Assembly (NCBI GenBank): GCA_902495245.1
Contig: CABUWI010000016.1
Span: 1-34,733 of the forward strand
Source: an uncultured Porphyromonadaceae bacterium
GTDB lineage: Bacteria; Bacteroidota; Bacteroidia; Bacteroidales; Muribaculaceae
Length of the DNA stretch: 34,733 nucleotides
Reading direction: 5' to 3'
The translations under genes and the position numbers were made by a program. Numbering within the stretch: position 1 is the first letter of the stretch; every line of letters begins with the position of its first letter. This document shows positions 32,217 through 34,733 of this stretch, in pieces. The notes beneath the pieces are model-generated. The model ran no database searches, was not told the origin of the DNA, and saw only the letters and a list, made by a program, of their open reading frames with translations.

Positions 32217-33968
32217 TTACTTGCGCAATTCTTTCTTGCCGTTAACGATGAAGATGCCCTTCACGGCGCGGTTCACGCGACGGCCCTGCAGGTCGTAGAT
32301 AACCTCGGCGCCGTTCTGCTCGGCCGAAATCTCGCTGATGGACGATGTGCCACCTGTTACGGTGAGAGTCTGCACGGCGCTTTTCACGCCGCTTGCCGTT
32401 TTGGTGTAATAGCTCAGCGTGCCGGCCTGAGTCAACTCAACGCCGTTGCCGTCATACTTCTCGAATCCGTCTTCGTCAGTCTCGGCCTGAGCGGCAATGC
32501 CTTTGGCTCCGTCGGCAACGAACTTATGCCAGACCTCAACGCCGTCGGCAACATTGAAGTGAATACGTTTTGACTCACCTTCCTTCAATTCGATGGTGTT
32601 ACCTACTTCATCACTAGTGCCGTGAAGCACAACGGTTGCAGTTGCGGGAACAACGTATTTTACTGTTATGTCGTAAAGTACGAATCCGTTTTGACCATCG
32701 AAACTGCTTAATACAATGTTGTTGCCTTTAAGGTTGACAGAAATGGTCTGTGCTGAGGGATTATCGCCGCCTGTTACTCCTGACCATTGTGCGTATTGTG
32801 TGGCAACTACGCCATTAACGCTTGCTTTGAAATTGACTACAGAAGCAGCGGAGCCGCCGTTGCCGCCAATAATGATGCTTGTAATAATGGCATCTGCCGG
32901 AATATTACTGCCGCTCAATGTGAACGAACCGGTAAATGCCGTGTCTTTTTTACCGAATTGTACGCGCGGATTATCTTTTGTTGTGCCCCATTTCGCAACA
33001 TAATAATCTCCGCTGAATTGACCCGTGGCTTGCCAAGTGCCTACAGCGTCAGCGTTTTTATTGCTAAGAACCAGAGCATTTTCAGTTGCGCTACCAGTAT
33101 TTTCACCCGAGAAATTCCAATAGAGAGTTTTCTCGTCTGTTGCAGGTTCTTCTGCCTCTTTTACGATGATGGTGAACTCGGCAGATGTTTCGCTGAAGGT
33201 TTCGCCACTGCCTTTCATGGCTTTAACGGTCAGTTTGTAGGTGTCGGCATCGGCGGGAGCAGTCCAGGTGATGTTGTCGGCCAAATTAGTGTCGCCACTT
33301 TGTGCATCACCCACTAATACTTCCATCATGCTGGCGTTTGCGCAACTGAAAGTCAGTTGCGTTTCGGGGTCAACTGTCTTGGCTTCGGTGAGCTTCTCGC
33401 CGTCAACCAAGATGTCGCCAAGCGTCTTATCGTCGGGCTTGGGATCTTCGCTGCCGCTACCTCCGTCGGTAGTCCACTCGATTGTGATGCTATTCAGGTA
33501 TACGGCACTGCCTCCGCAGACGAGAGCGATATACTTATAGTCATCAGTGGTAGATGCTGTCCATGACGTGGTCTGTGCATTTAAGGTCGCTACAGGGTCG
33601 CCGGAAACGGTAGTTTGCTGATCCTTGCCTGCGTTGGTTGTTGTATAAGCAGTATTAGACGCATATACAGATATGGAATTAGCACTTTTATAATCTACTG
33701 TTATGGATTTGATTTTGCCGCCTGACGCGGTAGTCCAGAGAAAATGCTTGTTCTTTTGGCACTGAATTGCTCCGGCATTAGATCCTTGCGTGGCTTTCAT
33801 TGTTCGCCCTGCATACACGGCGGTACTAGAAAATTTTTTGTCTGTAATGCCGGCATAGGACGTGGCTTCCGACCATTTGTCAATGGTGATTACGTCCTTG
33901 ACGTCTGCAGCAGAGGCAAAACCGAATGTTGCTGCGACCGTTAGCAGTGAAAGTAGAAATTTTTTCAT
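32217..33968 (-). CDS. Large secreted multi-domain protein with T9SS-like C-terminus
   Basis: 583 residues. The signal peptide is MKKFLLSLLTVAATFGFASA. The mature chain is Ser/Thr/Gly-rich beta sequence in about three modules: about 25-170 and 280-440, which resemble each other (IKSITVDYKSANSISVY and ITSIIIGGNGGSAASVV; both end with a strand like SITIEW or DITVKY), and an intervening Ig-like part (about 185-275). A cysteine-poor domain and an AEQNGAEVIYDLQGRRV motif follow, then KGIFIVNGKKELRK. That end fits the type IX secretion sorting tail common in Bacteroidales, so I infer a surface or secreted protein. No catalytic site was found; carbohydrate binding is only a possibility. It has a perfect promoter and a perfect terminator, so it is a single-gene unit. 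Confidence 0.8.
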   Translation of the reverse strand: MKKFLLSLLTVAATFGFASAADVKDVITIDKWSEATSYAGITDKKFSSTAVYAGRTMKATQGSNAGAIQCQKNKHFLWTTASGGKIKSITVDYKSANSISVYASNTAYTTTNAGKDQQTTVSGDPVATLNAQTTSWTASTTDDYKYIALVCGGSAVYLNSITIEWTTDGGSGSEDPKPDDKTLGDILVDGEKLTEAKTVDPETQLTFSCANASMMEVLVGDAQSGDTNLADNITWTAPADADTYKLTVKAMKGSGETFSETSAEFTIIVKEAEEPATDEKTLYWNFSGENTGSATENALVLSNKNADAVGTWQATGQFSGDYYVAKWGTTKDNPRVQFGKKDTAFTGSFTLSGSNIPADAIITSIIIGGNGGSAASVVNFKASVNGVVATQYAQWSGVTGGDNPSAQTISVNLKGNNIVLSSFDGQNGFVLYDITVKYVVPATATVVLHGTSDEVGNTIELKEGESKRIHFNVADGVEVWHKFVADGAKGIAAQAETDEDGFEKYDGNGVELTQAGTLSYYTKTASGVKSAVQTLTVTGGTSSISEISAEQNGAEVIYDLQGRRVNRAVKGIFIVNGKKELRK

Positions 33969-34005
33969 AGAAAGTGTGATAATATGGGGTTGTTATTTGT
34001 GTGCG

Positions 34006-34036
34006 CAAATGTACGGACAATTACCACCCCCCCAAA
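34006..34036 (-). promoter_or_regulatory. Promoter of the secreted protein gene
   Basis: Minus strand: TTTG (34033-34036), a 19-bp spacer and TACATTTG (34006-34013), with a leader of about 32 bases to the ATG at 33968. Confidence 0.85.
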
Positions 34037-34042
34037 TTTTTA

Positions 34043-34070
34043 ACGTTTGTTAACTTTGTTTAACAAACGT
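34043..34070. promoter_or_regulatory. 11-bp palindrome just upstream of the -33 box
   Basis: ACGTTTGTTAA (34043-34053) and TTAACAAACGT (34060-34070) are exact reverse complements around six bases. The position seven bases upstream of a -33 element fits a dimeric activator or repressor site. It could instead be a hairpin terminator for an upstream transcript, though no gene lies there. Confidence 0.5.
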
Positions 34071-34120
34071 GATTTTAGCTCTTTTGTTGCTAACTTGCTA
34101 ATGTGTCGCATATTCCGTGC

Positions 34121-34254
34121 CGGCGTATATTGAGGGCGAAAGCCACTTGGGGCGGCGTATATTGAGGGCGAAAGCTACATGGGGGCGGCGGATACTGAGG
34201 GCGAAAGCCATTTGGGGCGGCGGATATTGAGGGCGAAAGCCCTCATTCCGCCGA
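34121..34254. repeat. Tandem array of about four 32-33 bp units
   Basis: Units begin near 34121, 34153, 34186 and 34218 and share CGGCG, then TATATTGAGGGCGAAAGC or close variants. The fourth copy closes on itself: CGGCGGA pairs with TCCGCCG and GAGGGC with GCCCTC around GAAA, a stable hairpin with a GNRA loop spanning 34218-34254. The unit motif AGGGCGAAAG appears once more, alone, at about 34641. No gene is evident here. Confidence 0.75.
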
Positions 34255-34260
34255 CACTCC

Positions 34261-34509
34261 GCGACAAAACCTGCGACCCGCGGCCGCGGAATAATCCGCG
34301 GCTCCCAATTTGCGACGAAATCTGCGACCCGCGGCCGCGGAAGAATCCGCGGCTCCCAATTTGCGACGAAATCTGCGACCCGCGGCCGCGGAATAATCCG
34401 CGGCTCCCAATTTGCGACAAAATCTGCGACCTGCGGCCGCGGAAGAATCCGCGGCTCCCAATTTGCGACAAAATCTGCGACCTGCGGCCGCGGAAGAATC
34501 CGCGGCTCC
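34261..34509. repeat. Five tandem copies of a 51-bp GC-rich unit
   Basis: Copies start at 34261, 34312, 34363, 34414 and 34465, the last about 45 bases long. Each contains TGCGACC, then CGCGGA, four loop bases (ATAA or AGAA) and TCCGCG, a compact hairpin, then GGCTCCCAATTT. Because 51 is a multiple of three, frames stay open on both strands across the array; I do not consider them genes. Differences between copies are few and lie in the loop and two other positions. There are no unique spacers. Confidence 0.9.
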
Positions 34510-34733
34510 GTTTTGCTGATTGTGTAATTTAAGTGATTGTTGCAAGAACGGCCAAGAGTAGGGGACGTGCTTTCGGCACGTTGCTGAGCGCCAGTGCGTT
34601 ATGGAAACATGCCCAAGGCATGTCCCAATGCTATTAACTTAGGGCGAAAGACTACAAAAAACGGTCATGGCTGATTATGCGTTATATAGAAATAAGTTTA
34701 ATAAAAAACACAACAGCCATGACCACATCTGTC
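34510..34733. other. Non-coding right edge with hairpins and an inverted repeat
   Basis: Two adjacent hairpins lie here: ACGTGC/GCACGT (34565-34581) and ACATGCC/GGCATGT (34607-34623). Further right, GGTCATGGCTG (34663-34673) and CAGCCATGACC (34714-34724) form an exact 11-bp inverted repeat around 40 AT-rich bases. An ATG inside the right arm (34719) opens a frame to the window edge (MTTSV), too short to call. This could be the start of an element or a gene with a hairpin over its start. Confidence 0.4.

Noticed and set aside
34261..34509. CRISPR array
   Set aside because: Units are contiguous and nearly identical over the whole 51 bp, with no unique spacers and no cas genes in the window.
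34175..34545. Long open frames on both strands with 17-residue repeats
   Set aside because: They result from a 51-bp tandem repeat without internal stops; there is no promoter or start context, and both strands are equally open.

Overview
The window looks like chromosomal DNA from a gut Bacteroidales, most likely the Muribaculaceae/Bacteroidaceae side. Reasons: many promoters match the Bacteroidetes primary sigma consensus (TTTG, 19-21 bp, TAnnTTTG); starts lack Shine-Dalgarno sequences; a long-form SecA, a TonB-type outer-membrane protein, an Lnb-type lipoprotein acyltransferase and a type IX-like C-terminal tail are present; ribosomal proteins resemble Bacteroidales forms. No tRNA, rRNA or CRISPR array was recognised.

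Positions 1-5.4 kb are a visibly AT-richer accessory segment. It holds the 3' end of a type I restriction specificity subunit (hsdS, + strand), a convergent TIGR04141/DUF6119 gene, a RhuM-Fic/Doc fusion, a complete tyrosine recombinase and a frameshifted gene remnant with two strong hairpins around it. I read this as a defence/mobile island edge.

Positions 5.4-16 kb are a GC-rich cell-envelope operon: a DUF4105/Lnb-like protein, an alkaline-phosphatase-fold protein that has lost its catalytic residues, SecA and TamB. The first two genes overlap, and tamB overlaps secA by a GTGA junction. A TonB-dependent-receptor-like protein with its own promoter follows.

Positions 19.2-22.4 kb hold rplM-rpsI, with a perfect promoter and structured leader, then rpsB and tsf separated by a terminator-like hairpin. 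From 22.4 to 26.5 kb, all on the minus strand, are a beta-barrel protein, a long structured RNA region with a perfect promoter and a U-tract end (the least explained part of the window), a GIN-domain lipoprotein and a TPR/transmembrane/HTH lipoprotein. From 26.5 to 31.7 kb are an etfB-etfA-acyl-CoA dehydrogenase operon, nadC, and the divergent rlmH.

The right end (31.7-34.7 kb) has an exact 27-bp inverted repeat, a tiny membrane protein, a large secreted protein, two GC-rich tandem repeat arrays and a final inverted repeat that may be the edge of another element.
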